64,000 nucleotides of DNA from Methanosarcina horonobensis HB-1 = JCM 15518 (GCF_000970285.1 NZ_CP009516.1:909036-973035), one strand, 5' to 3'. Numbered from the stretch's first letter, positions 37,584-46,991 are shown. Program-made: numbers and translations. Notes: generated from the letters alone by a model not told the origin.

Positions 37584-37975
37584 TCTCAAGCTTCCATTTT
37601 CATATTTTTTTCCTTCATTTATTTGAAGAAACTTTCCCTGCCCATTTTATTTTTGTCTTTTTCTACGCTCGTTAATAATTTGATTTTTTCCCCTCACTCC
37701 CTTTTTATTTTTATGCTTTTCTCCTTACTTCTTCTTAATCTAATTTACGTTTTTCCCTTATTTCGTCTTGTAAATTTTTCGGTCTGTTATCTCTGTTTTA
37801 TTTGTTAGTTATGCTTTAGTTTTTCTATTTTTTTCTTTATTTTTTCCATTTTCTTATGATTTTTTTGTTGAGAAGTGAATCTCAACATTCCGCCTGTTTA
37901 GAGATTTTGCAGCTTTTACTATCCTGATGTGTAGTTCCAGACACACTGTTCAAAATTATTAATTCATTTACAGTC
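37584..37975. other. T-rich intergenic region
   Basis: About 300 bases on the plus strand are dominated by T and CT tracts (37600-37860), which are good archaeal terminator sequence for the decarboxylase gene. The 61-codon plus frame in this tract is a low-complexity artefact. There are no repeats beyond the tracts. Confidence 0.5.
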
Positions 37976-38119
37976 TTACACGTTTGATACTGAAACTTTC
38001 ATCTTCAGGTTCATTCCCGATATATCCCCAAATTTTTCGGAAATGTCTGTATATCTGAAACTTTCAAACTGCTCATAGTACTGAGCACGTTCAACAAGTC
38101 CTTTGAATATCTCTTCCAT
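37976..38119 (-). CDS. Small protein with MEExFxxLVERAQYYE motif (47 aa)
   Basis: The 47-residue product starts MEEIFKGLVERAQYYEQFE at ATG 38119 and continues SFRYTDISEKFGDISGM. GAGGTGA lies 5-11 bases upstream of the start, a strong ribosome binding site. It shares its first 22 residues with the protein encoded at 36429-36602 (identity at most positions), but the tails differ. The two genes bracket the acetolactate decarboxylase gene on the opposite strand. Function unknown. Conservation of the helix between two separate genes with good ribosome binding sites is the evidence that it is expressed. Confidence 0.75.
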   Translation of the reverse strand: MEEIFKGLVERAQYYEQFESFRYTDISEKFGDISGMNLKMKVSVSNV

Positions 38120-38567
38120 TGTATTCACCTCTATTCCCAAAAACTACTTCTGTATTTATTAATTTCAGCCAAGTAGGGTGAAAGTATTTTTTGGCAGAGT
38201 GCTGGGACTGTAGGTTTCAAAATTTATGTGGCTATTACGCCTGAAAATATCTCCTAAAATCATCTGAGAAACTACAGAATGTTTTCAAAAAAACAAAATT
38301 AACTAGAAATTTTTAACTCCCGAATTACTGGTGGAGGAATCCTATATTGCGGTATTTAAAAACGATTCGAAAACTAAAAAGTTTTTTTCAGCAAGGAAAA
38401 TATTTTTTGTCTACGCTGCTCAAAGGTATTTAGAAAAAAATAAACGAAAAGTCGTAGAGAGTTTTGTCATTACCCTTTTGAAACAGGTGCAAGTTACTCT
38501 CCAAGTTTTCCGCATTTCTCCAGTTCTCTTTTTCTGTTTTTCTTATTTTTACAGACCTATATATTTT
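38120..38567. other. Intergenic region
   Basis: No convincing gene is present. A plus-strand frame of 104 codons beginning at 38331 overlaps the tail of the ferritin-like gene and is rich in Phe, Lys and Val without a known pattern; I treat it as spurious. The left part should hold the promoter of the 47-residue gene. Confidence 0.4.
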
Positions 38568-39074
38568 TCAAGTCTGCATGCGGAACTGAGTGACATCTTC
38601 AAGGTAGCTGTCAATTATCTCATAGTGACCTCTTTCATACTTTGACAGCATCTGGAAGAAATTTCTCTGATTTTCGTCTTCGGCTCTTTTTGCCAGCTCT
38701 GAATAAAAGTCTTCACTTTTTCTTTCATGCCTCATGGCTGCGAGAAGAATGCCTGCATCTCCAAGGGTGATCTCTCCCCCTTTTGTCCGGGCTGGATCGA
38801 ACTCAGGACTGAAAGACTGCCCACTGGGGACCTCCGTACTAATCGTGGGCAGTTCTTTCTTATCGCGATATCCTTCGAGATAACCTAGATGCTTTACTTC
38901 CTCGCCTGCAAGATGCTCATAAAGTTCCTTAAATTTTGGGTTTTCCATTAAGGCAGCCTGCTGCATGTAAAAGTCCCTTGCTTCTTTTTCCCTTTCTATT
39001 GCCAGAGCTATGGCTTCTTCAATTCCTTTTAGATTTTTTACTTCTTCTACTGTATCCTGATATGCGCTTTTCAT
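38568..39074 (-). CDS. Ferritin-like / rubrerythrin-related diiron protein
   Basis: A 168-residue four-helix protein. EREKEARDFYMQQA, HLAGEEVKHLGYLEGY, AMRHERKSEDFYSELA and KYERGHYEIIDSY carry the paired E-x2-(E/H) ligands of a rubrerythrin-type diiron site. The C-terminal rubredoxin domain of classical rubrerythrin is missing, so it would need an external electron donor, for example the small desulforedoxin-like protein encoded at 43946. It probably reduces peroxide or oxygen. It is the last gene of the minus-strand redox cluster that starts at 44071. Confidence 0.82.
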   Translation of the reverse strand: MKSAYQDTVEEVKNLKGIEEAIALAIEREKEARDFYMQQAALMENPKFKELYEHLAGEEVKHLGYLEGYRDKKELPTISTEVPSGQSFSPEFDPARTKGGEITLGDAGILLAAMRHERKSEDFYSELAKRAEDENQRNFFQMLSKYERGHYEIIDSYLEDVTQFRMQT

Positions 39075-39118
39075 ATCTTTTACCCCCGATAACTTCTTTT
39101 TTCAGAATTCTCTGATTT

Positions 39119-39793
39119 TTAATCCTTTTGAATCTCAGTTTCTTTCTTAGCTTTACGTTTCTTTTGTTCTTTAACTTTCAGGGTTATATCTTCAGAAGGC
39201 CGTTCAAGTCCGAATATATCATAAATGTCATAGGGACTGGCAATTACGGTTATATTTTCCATCTGCGCAAGTTTTTCCGAGTTCGTAACATCCACTTCGC
39301 GCATACTCAATTCAAACGCTCTCCCGCTGGGTGCGGCAGTTTTTACAGTTCCCCTTTTCTGGTCTACAGGCAGGATGAAAATAGGCGTTTTTCCTTTTGC
39401 TGTCTGGGAAACTGCATTCGTGACAAGAGTATCTGCAATTCCGTACACGATCTTTGCCACCGTATTTGCAGTTGCAGGGGCTATGAGCAGGAAATCATAA
39501 TATCCCATCTGCAGTGGGCCTGCAATGAAAGGAGAATTGGGGCCTGCATCTACTTTGAAGTTCGGGAAATCGTTCTGAATTTTGTCCCACAGGTGATACC
39601 ATTTCATAACGGTTTCGCCCTCTTTGGACAGGAAAACCATTGTTTCAACACCTGTTCGTTCCTTAATGTCTACCAGAACGCTATAGGTCTCAATCATCTG
39701 GTCTCCAGAACCTGTAATTCCCCATGCTATGCGTTTAACTTGTTTGCCTAACGATTCTACCAAAATAACACCCTCCTTGAAGTTTTTATCCAA
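39119..39793 (-). CDS. Archaeoflavoprotein (AfpA-like)
   Basis: A 224-residue FMN-binding protein of the flavoprotein (HFCD-like) superfamily: RIAWGITGSGDQMIETYSVL at about residues 22-41, LLIAPATANTVAKIVYGIADTLVTNAV with the PATANT motif near residue 104, and IFILPVDQKRGTVKTAAPSG. A Lys-rich tail ends the protein. AfpA in archaea accepts electrons from ferredoxin and lies beside an iron-sulfur flavoprotein, as here (39873). It probably shuttles electrons from reduced ferredoxin to oxygen- or peroxide-reducing enzymes of the cluster. Confidence 0.8.
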   Translation of the reverse strand: MDKNFKEGVILVESLGKQVKRIAWGITGSGDQMIETYSVLVDIKERTGVETMVFLSKEGETVMKWYHLWDKIQNDFPNFKVDAGPNSPFIAGPLQMGYYDFLLIAPATANTVAKIVYGIADTLVTNAVSQTAKGKTPIFILPVDQKRGTVKTAAPSGRAFELSMREVDVTNSEKLAQMENITVIASPYDIYDIFGLERPSEDITLKVKEQKKRKAKKETEIQKD

Positions 39794-39872
39794 TCGTTAA
39801 TGGTTTATTATTGTGATTACCTTACTTTTAATAGAATTTCTGAATTCTGGCCTCAATTCCAATCTTGCTGAT

Positions 39873-40562
39873 TTACTGCTTACTTGCCCCTTCCTTCGGC
39901 AGTTCCGGTTTCTGAGCTTCAGGCTCCTCTACGGAAGTAGCTCTCTTCACTAACTGGGCTGTCTGGATAAGCTTTTTAAGGGTTCTTCTAAGGCTTCGCA
40001 TGCCTTCCGAATCTTCTGAGACTCCTTCCGCGCCCTTATCCTTTGACCAGAAGGTCCCTCCCAGGTTTGCCCCGAAGGAACCTCCTCCAACAGGGATCAT
40101 CTCATTAATTATGTAAAAAGTATGAATTGTCTGGATAGCAGCCTCCTGCCCGCCTATCCTGTCTCCTCCGTCTGCGATCCCCATTCCAACCTTGTTCAAA
40201 AAGACCTTAGGGTCTTTTGCAACGACAGCTCTGCAGCGGTCCATGATTGTTTTCGTCTGGGCACTCAAGGTCCCCTGATAGACAGGAGTGCCTATAATCC
40301 AGGCATCTGCCCAGATCATTTTATCGTATAACTCAGCCGAAATATCGTCTTTATGAATACATCCTTCTTTTTTTCTAATGCAGAAATCACAGTGGATGCA
40401 GAAGTTTAACTTTTTTCCTTTGGATGAAAAATATTCTGTTTCTGCACCATACTTCTCCTTTGCAATTTTCAGGGCTTCCTGAACCAGATAATTGGTTGCC
40501 ATGTTCCTGGGACTTCCCGATACTCCCAGAATCCTTATCGGTTTGGTTTCGGTCTCCTGCAT
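39873..40562 (-). CDS. Iron-sulfur flavoprotein (ISF), NADPH-dependent FMN reductase family
   Basis: The 229-residue product starts at ATG 40562, directly behind GGAGAGGGGAC; the longer frame to 40628 lacks such a site. RILGVSGSPRNMATNYLVQEA is the FMN phosphate-binding start of the flavodoxin-like fold, and CIHCDFCIRKKEGC (C-x2-C-x2-C-x6-C) is the compact [4Fe-4S] motif that defines ISF. IIGTPVYQGTLSAQTKTIMDR follows. ISF of Methanosarcina takes electrons from ferredoxin and can reduce oxygen or peroxide. It sits between the pentaheme cytochrome and the archaeoflavoprotein genes, matching a redox-defence role. Confidence 0.88.
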   Translation of the reverse strand: MQETETKPIRILGVSGSPRNMATNYLVQEALKIAKEKYGAETEYFSSKGKKLNFCIHCDFCIRKKEGCIHKDDISAELYDKMIWADAWIIGTPVYQGTLSAQTKTIMDRCRAVVAKDPKVFLNKVGMGIADGGDRIGGQEAAIQTIHTFYIINEMIPVGGGSFGANLGGTFWSKDKGAEGVSEDSEGMRSLRRTLKKLIQTAQLVKRATSVEEPEAQKPELPKEGASKQ

Positions 40563-40735
40563 GTCCCCTCTCCTGTATTTCTTATACAAATTAAGAGTCT
40601 GCCAAATCAGGTGTCTGTTTGAATCCAAGCATCTGTTTTAATATTCCTATATGATATTGTTTTAAGGGCAATAATCTTATGCCTGAACGGTTTTAACCCT
40701 GATTTTTCACTTTTGTCTTCTTTTTGCCTTTCTTT

Positions 40736-42112
40736 TTACCTCTTACGTCTTCTGAAAGCAATACCCAGAGAGAGGGCGATAATAGCCCCTATTGTTCCAA
40801 ACCCCGGAGTCGAGGTTTTTTCTTCTTCAGGGTACGTTGCCATTTCAATTACAGGTACTGTATAGGCTCTTTCTCCGAAAAGCTCGTCAATATGCTTCTG
40901 AGGGGCAGATCTGTAGTGAAGAACAGCCTTTGTATTGATAGGATTCGAGGCATTTTCAGGCATTATGAATGAAAGATTCTCAATTACGGATTCTTTCGGG
41001 CCTATCCTGTTGTCAGAAAGAATAGATTCTGCTTCCCATAACTTAACTGTGGGCTTTCCCTCTGAATCTGCAAAAACCGTATGGTATACTGTTGTTTCAG
41101 GGTCGATTTTTCCTTCGCTGTCAAGAGCGCCTGAATGATAAAGTATCCTGCCTTCGGAATCATTTACTGTAAGTTCAAGCCACATTTCTCTGTCTTCGGT
41201 GACGCCGGTTGGAATTCTGTGACCTGCTCCCACATTTGTGATTTTGACTTCCACTTTGACATTCTCTTCCGGTTCTGCCGAATCAGGAGCTGTTACCTCA
41301 AGCTCTGCAGCGTGCTGTAGGTACTCAATAGCCCTTTTTTCGTGCCTGCTTTCGCCCATAACATCTGTTACGAAAGCGTTTGCACCCACAAAATGGTGAG
41401 TATACACGTGTTCCCTCTCAGGACCCGTTGAGGCAGCTTTTCCGGGGTTTTCTTCGAAGCCTACAATCCCGGGAGTCATGTGGCAGGCCTGGCAGTTCAC
41501 CCCTTCTTCAGCGTACGAACTTTCCTCCCATTCGGTATATGTAGCTCCGAGAGTCAAATTATTTACCGGATGGTAAATGTTGTGGCACATGCCGCAGTAT
41601 GCGGAGTCGTTATAAAACTCATGCGCTTCTGTTTCATGGGAAGAAGATTCTGCATCTGATCTATTTCCCCATTTTATATCTCCGGGTTCAAGGACAAAGG
41701 GAGCATTTCCTATTCCTTCGCTTTCGGCAACTGAATGGCAGAAATCACACTGGACACCTTCTTTTGAAACCTCGCTCAGGTGAGAACCGTTAAGCGGTGG
41801 AATTTCGGCTGAAACCACTCCTACAGGGGTATGACAGCGGGAGCAAAATTCCGGAGAAAGCCCCTGCGCTTCTGCAGCTACACCATATTCCTGAAGTGTT
41901 GCCTGGTAAAAGAAATCACTGTCTGCGTTCGAATGCATGGAACCATCCCATTCCCCAAAACTGCTTCCATGGCAGTTTGAACAGATGCCGGATTTCAAAA
42001 ACTGGTCAGATCTAAAATCTCCGGGCCCGCTCGGCTCCGCAGCTCCTATAAACAGAATCAGTCCCGTAAAAAGAGCGGTTATAATTAGACTTAGAAGCCC
42101 CGATCTTTTCAC
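40736..42112 (-). CDS. Pentaheme c-type cytochrome with PGF-type C-terminal anchor
   Basis: The 458-residue exported protein has a signal peptide (LLSLIITALFTGLILFIGAAEP). Five CxxCH heme sites follow: CSNCH 44-48, CSRCH 90-94, CDFCH 122-126, CGMCH 173-177 and CQACH 207-211. After the heme domain a beta-sandwich-like region (residues about 265-425) precedes STPGFGTIGAIIALSLGIAF plus basic residues, a PGF-CTERM-type sorting and membrane anchor. It probably carries electrons outside the cytoplasmic membrane. From its neighbours it corresponds to the five-heme cytochrome reported at this locus in M. acetivorans (MA3739 by my recollection). The partner oxidoreductase is not known. Confidence 0.92.
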   Translation of the reverse strand: MKRSGLLSLIITALFTGLILFIGAAEPSGPGDFRSDQFLKSGICSNCHGSSFGEWDGSMHSNADSDFFYQATLQEYGVAAEAQGLSPEFCSRCHTPVGVVSAEIPPLNGSHLSEVSKEGVQCDFCHSVAESEGIGNAPFVLEPGDIKWGNRSDAESSSHETEAHEFYNDSAYCGMCHNIYHPVNNLTLGATYTEWEESSYAEEGVNCQACHMTPGIVGFEENPGKAASTGPEREHVYTHHFVGANAFVTDVMGESRHEKRAIEYLQHAAELEVTAPDSAEPEENVKVEVKITNVGAGHRIPTGVTEDREMWLELTVNDSEGRILYHSGALDSEGKIDPETTVYHTVFADSEGKPTVKLWEAESILSDNRIGPKESVIENLSFIMPENASNPINTKAVLHYRSAPQKHIDELFGERAYTVPVIEMATYPEEEKTSTPGFGTIGAIIALSLGIAFRRRKR

Positions 42113-42163
42113 TACCTCTCCCCCAGATACTTGTCAGTTCCCCACCCGGTTACTCTTCTGTCT

Positions 42164-42673
42164 TCAAGCTTTCCATACGCATTTTTTGCCTTCTTCTTTT
42201 TCCTCTCCGGACATGACCTCTATCTGTCTGTACGATTCCCAGACACCATGGACATTACATTTCTCTACTGCATGAAGGTTTGTAATCACGGATTTTTCTC
42301 CGCAGTTGCCGCAGATATTTACTCCGCGAACCCTGCATGTTTCAATTTCTTTGATGGCTATCAGGGCCTCATCAGCTTCTATCCTGAAAGTCACTTTTGC
42401 TGCTTTTTCGCCGGAAGGAGACAGTTCTTTTCTTCCTATGAGTTTGTTATGAAGATAAAGCTCAATCCATTCTATGAAATGTTTTTCTTCCATTACATGA
42501 GGAATACTGCCAACCGTGATGGTAACTTCAAAAGGCTCGCCTGCAGTTACCGTTTCAGGAGCTTCGATAACTGGTATATGCTTTTTCTCTCCTTCTGTAA
42601 GGTTTGCCGGATCCAGCGGTTTATTTACTTTTTCTTCGGTTCCAGTAGTAGTCACGATCCCAATCTCCTGCAA
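42164..42673 (-). CDS. Superoxide reductase (neelaredoxin/desulfoferrodoxin catalytic domain) with extra Cys motif
   Basis: The 169-residue protein carries all ligands of the SOR iron centre: His32 in EKKHIPVI, His59 and His65 in IPHVMEEKHFIEWI, and Cys139 and His142 in KCNVHGVWES. It reduces superoxide to peroxide in the cytoplasm. Unlike classical 1Fe-SOR it has an inserted CGNCG at about residues 121-125 and Cys113, which could bind a second metal or act as a redox thiol. The N-terminal desulforedoxin domain of 2Fe-SOR is absent, but a separate 41-residue desulforedoxin-like gene lies at 43946-44071 in the same cluster. Confidence 0.88.
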   Translation of the reverse strand: MQEIGIVTTTGTEEKVNKPLDPANLTEGEKKHIPVIEAPETVTAGEPFEVTITVGSIPHVMEEKHFIEWIELYLHNKLIGRKELSPSGEKAAKVTFRIEADEALIAIKEIETCRVRGVNICGNCGEKSVITNLHAVEKCNVHGVWESYRQIEVMSGEEKEEGKKCVWKA

Positions 42674-42840
42674 TCTGTTTTTACTCCGAACTTTTTATTC
42701 CTTCTGCGTTTCGAGTATGTACCCAGTATCCTCCCATCTGGACTCTGGATACATACTATTCTTTCTCTGCATCTATGTTTATAGTTGAATACAGCCAAAT
42801 GTTTAACAGGCTTCGATTCTGGATAACTTTATGAGCTCCT

Positions 42841-43188
42841 TTATTTCAGCAGCTTCAGGGCTTCTCTACAGGCAGCGACAGCAGGAGCTCCTGAGGTGAT
42901 GAAGATAACATCCATTGTTTCCATAATTTCTTCTTTTGTTACTCCATGGTTCAGGGCACTTTTCATCTGAGCCACAGTACAGGCTTCGCACTGCTTGGAT
43001 GCAACAACTGCAAGAGCCATGAGGATCTTTGTCTTTGCGGGCAGCGCTCCATCTGATAGCAGTTTTCCGTCACAGCGCCTGTACTTTCCAAGGAATTCAG
43101 GGTCGAGTCCTTCAAGAGTTTCAAGGATATGGGGCTTGAATCCCATTTTTTTTCCTATACTTTCCACAACTTCTTTATGCTCTGTCAA
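42841..43188 (-). CDS. mdrA: Protein disulfide reductase MdrA (carboxymuconolactone decarboxylase-like fold)
   Basis: The 115-residue AhpD/CMD-like protein contains [18 protein letters not shown] with the redox pair Cys67 and Cys70. Its other two cysteines are Cys39 and Cys107. This layout is exactly that published for M. acetivorans MdrA (MA3736): a protein disulfide reductase whose intermolecular Fe-S cluster, held by Cys67 and Cys70, controls the change between an inactive hexamer and an active trimer. It lies between superoxide reductase and two DUF2180-like genes in the redox cluster, and probably reduces oxidised protein thiols after oxygen exposure. Confidence 0.93.
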   Translation of the reverse strand: MTEHKEVVESIGKKMGFKPHILETLEGLDPEFLGKYRRCDGKLLSDGALPAKTKILMALAVVASKQCEACTVAQMKSALNHGVTKEEIMETMDVIFITSGAPAVAACREALKLLK

Positions 43189-43376
43189 TTGTTTGCCTCC
43201 TTTCCTTATTCATTTTTATTTTTTAACTGTTATGTTTATTATTTGATCTAACTATTTAATACATGTCGCCTGCGATAGAGAACATCATTCTATAGCTGTT
43301 CTGACTTTTATCTTTCTGCTGCTCATATCGGATAAAGAAAGACATCTACAGTTCAACGTATAATTCAAGCATGGAA

Positions 43377-43598
43377 TTATACGCACATATCCTCTCCAAG
43401 AGTAGCGTCGATACACTCGCGGCACATCATCCTGGGAAGTTCTTTTTTAAGTGTCACATGAGGCAGTGGATACCCCCCTTTCATGGGAAACTCTACCTGT
43501 TTTATATGCTCCATACAGAGACCTTTCCCGCAGACGATACATACACCTACAGCTTCGCTGTCCTTGTTATCTTCAAGGCAATCGTAACATTTCAGCAT
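43377..43598 (-). CDS. DUF2180-like Cys-rich zinc-finger protein (73 aa)
   Basis: Starting at ATG 43598 behind GAGGTGG, the product reads MLKCYDCLEDNKDSEAVGVC, then IVCGKGLCMEHIKQ, and ends with MMCRECIDATLG. The CxxC...CxxC...CxxxH...CxxC pattern is a small treble-clef or B-box-like zinc domain. It is about half identical to the next gene upstream (43610-43840) and both match the archaeal DUF2180 pattern. Only 11 bases separate the two genes. Role unknown; within the redox cluster it may sense or buffer thiol oxidation or bind metal. Confidence 0.85.
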   Translation of the reverse strand: MLKCYDCLEDNKDSEAVGVCIVCGKGLCMEHIKQVEFPMKGGYPLPHVTLKKELPRMMCRECIDATLGEDMCV

Positions 43599-43609
43599 AT
43601 TTGACCACC

Positions 43610-43840
43610 TCAACAAACTTCATCAAACAGACAGTTTTCCTTCAGGGCTACGTGGCAGGGGACACAGACAATTCTTTTGATGTGTTCCTGGTCAGACTTG
43701 AGTTCAATAGGATAGCTGCCTTCCCAGGCAGGGGTCTCCTCACGGATAAGGTGCTCTTTGCAAACTCCTCTCCCACATACGATACAAATTCCCACGGCAT
43801 CTGTATTTTTACCCTCTCGGGCACATTCATAACATTTCAT
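43610..43840 (-). CDS. DUF2180-like Cys-rich zinc-finger protein (76 aa)
   Basis: The 76-residue product MKCYECAREGKNTDAVGICI, then VCGRGVCKEHLIREETPAWEG, has the same eight metal-ligand positions as its downstream paralog plus a C-terminal ENCLFDEVC. It follows a GGAGGGAAAGCA-type ribosome binding site. The pair looks like a tandem duplication within the cluster. Cytoplasmic, no membrane segment. The second gene of the minus-strand redox cluster counting from its promoter side. Function not known. Confidence 0.85.
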   Translation of the reverse strand: MKCYECAREGKNTDAVGICIVCGRGVCKEHLIREETPAWEGSYPIELKSDQEHIKRIVCVPCHVALKENCLFDEVC

Positions 43841-43945
43841 TGCTTTCCCTCCAAATCAGAAAACCTTGTTCTTATTCGAGTTTTATACGAACGTTTTCAG
43901 AGCTGGTCTCACATACTAATCTATATGAGAACTCTGACTTTTTCA

Positions 43946-44071
43946 TTATTCTTCGATGAGGGTCATTTCTTCTCCACAGCAAACAAGCGTTCCACCGCCT
44001 ACTTTTGTTACGGTTACTTCGTTACCGCAGATCTCGCAGAGGTATTTTTCTCCTTTTTTGGATACACCCAC
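43946..44071 (-). CDS. Desulforedoxin-like rubredoxin-fold protein (41 aa, GTG start)
   Basis: A very short gene: GTG 44071 lies eight bases after GGAGGTG, and the product reads MGVSKKGEKYLCEICGNEVT followed by VTKVGGGTLVCCGEEMTLIEE. Two cysteines in CEIC and two adjacent cysteines in VCC are the four ligands of the iron centre of desulforedoxin and of the N-terminal domain of desulfoferrodoxin. It probably delivers electrons to superoxide reductase or to the ferritin-like protein of the same cluster. It is the first gene of the cluster. Confidence 0.88.
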   Translation of the reverse strand: MGVSKKGEKYLCEICGNEVTVTKVGGGTLVCCGEEMTLIEE

Positions 44072-44630
44072 AGCCAGTTCACCTCCTTTTTAGTTCCAAT
44101 TTCCTTAAAACTCGATATGGGCTTTCCCCTTGCCCTTTTATCCCCGGAGCAGGCTCCGAGTTTCACAACATCCATACTTATTAACCATTCTTTGTATATA
44201 ATTTTAAGGATTTTTAAAAAAGTAACATAAATTTTCCCATTCTATTCAAATCTGTCTTATTTTTTTCATACACTATATCAGGGTTTTCAGGATTTTCCTT
44301 TTCCTCTTTTCACTGGTAGCAAACCCAATATTTATCAATTACTGGTCATGAAATATTTTATAGATTTCGATGCTCCACATTTTTACAATATAAATCTTTT
44401 CCTGACCCCGGCAGAAAAACTCCCTCTAAAATTAGCTAATTATTTTTATTCCGGTCTCTTATCGTTCTCGTTTGAAATATGACCTGGGAAACACCTCATT
44501 CTGGATAAGATTTATAAGGTTTGATTATTTCTTTTGAATGGGTCATGCCTTGAGCAGGTCTTCGCTGTAAGGACTGTCTAAGGAATTGTTTTATCAGTCC
44601 TTTTATATACATTTCATTTAATACAGTTAA
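44072..44630. other. Divergent intergenic region between redox cluster and mer
   Basis: No gene is visible in these roughly 560 bases. The left part should carry the promoter of the minus-strand redox cluster; the right part leads to the mer promoter at 44631. The base composition is AT-rich with several TATA-like stretches in both directions, so I do not name one for the cluster. Confidence 0.45.
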
Positions 44631-44640
44631 TTATATATAG
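44631..44640 (+). promoter_or_regulatory. Likely TATA box of mer
   Basis: TTATATATAG at 44631-44640 is a TATA-box match preceded by ACAGTTAA. Transcription from it would start near 44665 and give mer a leader of about 125 bases, much longer than those of the aglB genes. A second TATA-like stretch nearer the gene (about 44726-44736) is an alternative. Confidence 0.45.
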
Positions 44641-44679
44641 ATTCTTAAATACTGTTATGTGAATTCTAGTTAGAGGTTG

Positions 44680-44711
44680 TAATTAACATCTACTATAATG
44701 GATGTTAATTA
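44680..44711. promoter_or_regulatory. Perfect 11-bp inverted repeat in the mer leader
   Basis: TAATTAACATC at 44680-44690 and GATGTTAATTA at 44701-44711 are perfect complements around a 10-base spacer. The element is 80 bases upstream of the mer start and downstream of the likely TATA box. It could be the binding site of a dimeric regulator or an RNA hairpin in the leader of this highly expressed methanogenesis gene. Confidence 0.6.
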
Positions 44712-44784
44712 TAATTTGAACTCTATATTTTTATATGGGATAAAAATGGACCCATCTAGCCTTAATCAGTAGTTAAAGGAGTAA

Positions 44785-45777
<993 letters not shown>

Positions 45778-45877
45778 TTTCATTACATCCTGCAATAATT
45801 TTTTTAATTTATTCCGTTATACTTTTAAAAAAACCTTGCCAGTAAGGCAAGCTTATCGAGGCATTGGAGGTAACTGA

Positions 45878-46918
45878 TTGCCACCAAAGATTGCAGAAGT
45901 CATTGAACATGACGTATGCGCAGCCTGTGGGGCATGCGAGGCCGTATGTCCCATTGGGGCTGTTTCCGTAAAGAAGGCGGCAGAAATTCGAGATCCGAAC
46001 GATCTGAGCCTGTATGTAAAAGGAGCTGGATACCAGGTCTGTGAAGGTTGCTTAACCTGTAGCAGGATCTGTCCTGTAGTTGACGGTTTCATCGGAGACG
46101 AGCTTTCAAATGTCCGCACGTTCTTTGCCGCAAAATCCAAAGACAACATCGGCAGCCAGGACGGAGGCGTAACAAGCGGGATTCTCAAAACTCTTTTCAA
46201 GAAGGGTGAAATCGACTGTGCTGTAGGGATTACCCGAAACGAGAACTGGGAGCCTGAAGTCGTTCTTCTGACAAGTGCAGAAGACGTTGAAAGGACAAGA
46301 GGGACAAAATATACCTCTGACCCCGTAGTAGCAGCTCTCAGAGAAGCCTTCGAAAAGTACGACCGAATTGCAGTTGTCGGGGTACCCTGCCAGGCCCATG
46401 CTTCAAGGCTGATCCGGGAGAACGTAAACGAAAAGATTGTGCTCATTATCGGCCTGCTCTGCATGGAAAGTTTCCACCATGAGGTAATGCTTCATAAGAT
46501 TATTCCCGAGATTATGAAGGTCAATGTCCAGGACATCTTGAAGATGGAATTCACAAAAGGTAAATTCTGGGTCTACACAAAGGATGGAGAAGTCCACTCT
46601 GTGCCGATCAAGGATGTTGCAAAATATGCAAGAAACCCCTGCCATCACTGCTGTGACTATACCTCTGTCTTTGCCGATATCTCTGTAGGCTCGGTCGGAG
46701 CTCCTGACGGATGGAACTCTGTTTTCATAAGGACTGAAATCGGGGAAAAGTATTTCGATAAGGTCCGTGATGAGATGGAGATTATGGAAGACCCCAAACC
46801 GGGTCTCGAACTTGTCGGAAAGCTTATCGAAATGAAGCGCAAGAACAATGCGGAACACTTCCTGGAAGTCTGCAAGGAATTCAGCTTTGAGACCGGGATC
46901 CGCAATGAAACGATCTGA
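45878..46918 (+). CDS. fpoF: F420H2 dehydrogenase subunit FpoF (F420-reducing hydrogenase beta-subunit family)
   Basis: The 346-residue iron-sulfur flavoprotein starts at TTG 45878, behind GGAGGT. Two [4Fe-4S] motifs lie at the N-terminus: VCAACGACEAVCPIGAV and CEGCLTCSRICPVVD. The FrhB-type domain follows (GSQDGGVTSGILKTLF, GTKYTSDPVVAALREAF, VGVPCQAHASRL, GLLCMESFHHE). FpoF oxidises F420H2 and feeds the Fpo membrane complex or ferredoxin. In Methanosarcina it is encoded apart from the fpo operon and next to mer, as here. The pairing links the F420-dependent carbon step with F420H2 oxidation. Confidence 0.94.
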   Translation: MPPKIAEVIEHDVCAACGACEAVCPIGAVSVKKAAEIRDPNDLSLYVKGAGYQVCEGCLTCSRICPVVDGFIGDELSNVRTFFAAKSKDNIGSQDGGVTSGILKTLFKKGEIDCAVGITRNENWEPEVVLLTSAEDVERTRGTKYTSDPVVAALREAFEKYDRIAVVGVPCQAHASRLIRENVNEKIVLIIGLLCMESFHHEVMLHKIIPEIMKVNVQDILKMEFTKGKFWVYTKDGEVHSVPIKDVAKYARNPCHHCCDYTSVFADISVGSVGAPDGWNSVFIRTEIGEKYFDKVRDEMEIMEDPKPGLELVGKLIEMKRKNNAEHFLEVCKEFSFETGIRNETI

Positions 46919-46991
46919 AATCAGAAATTCATTTAAAATTTGAAACTCAATTCGAAAGAGGAACCCGGTACATATTCGAGGTTGGATCCGA

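Noticed and set aside
37623-37808. 61-codon plus frame after the acetolactate decarboxylase
   Set aside because: It is made of T/CT tracts and translates to Leu/Phe/Ser repeats; this is terminator-like DNA rather than a gene.
38331-38645. 104-codon plus frame overlapping the ferritin-like gene
   Set aside because: Overlaps a well-supported gene on the other strand, starts at GTG without conserved features, and its composition is AT-driven.
45885-46464. Long minus-strand open frames across mer and fpoF
   Set aside because: These come from the strong codon bias of highly expressed genes; the plus-strand genes have clear family motifs.
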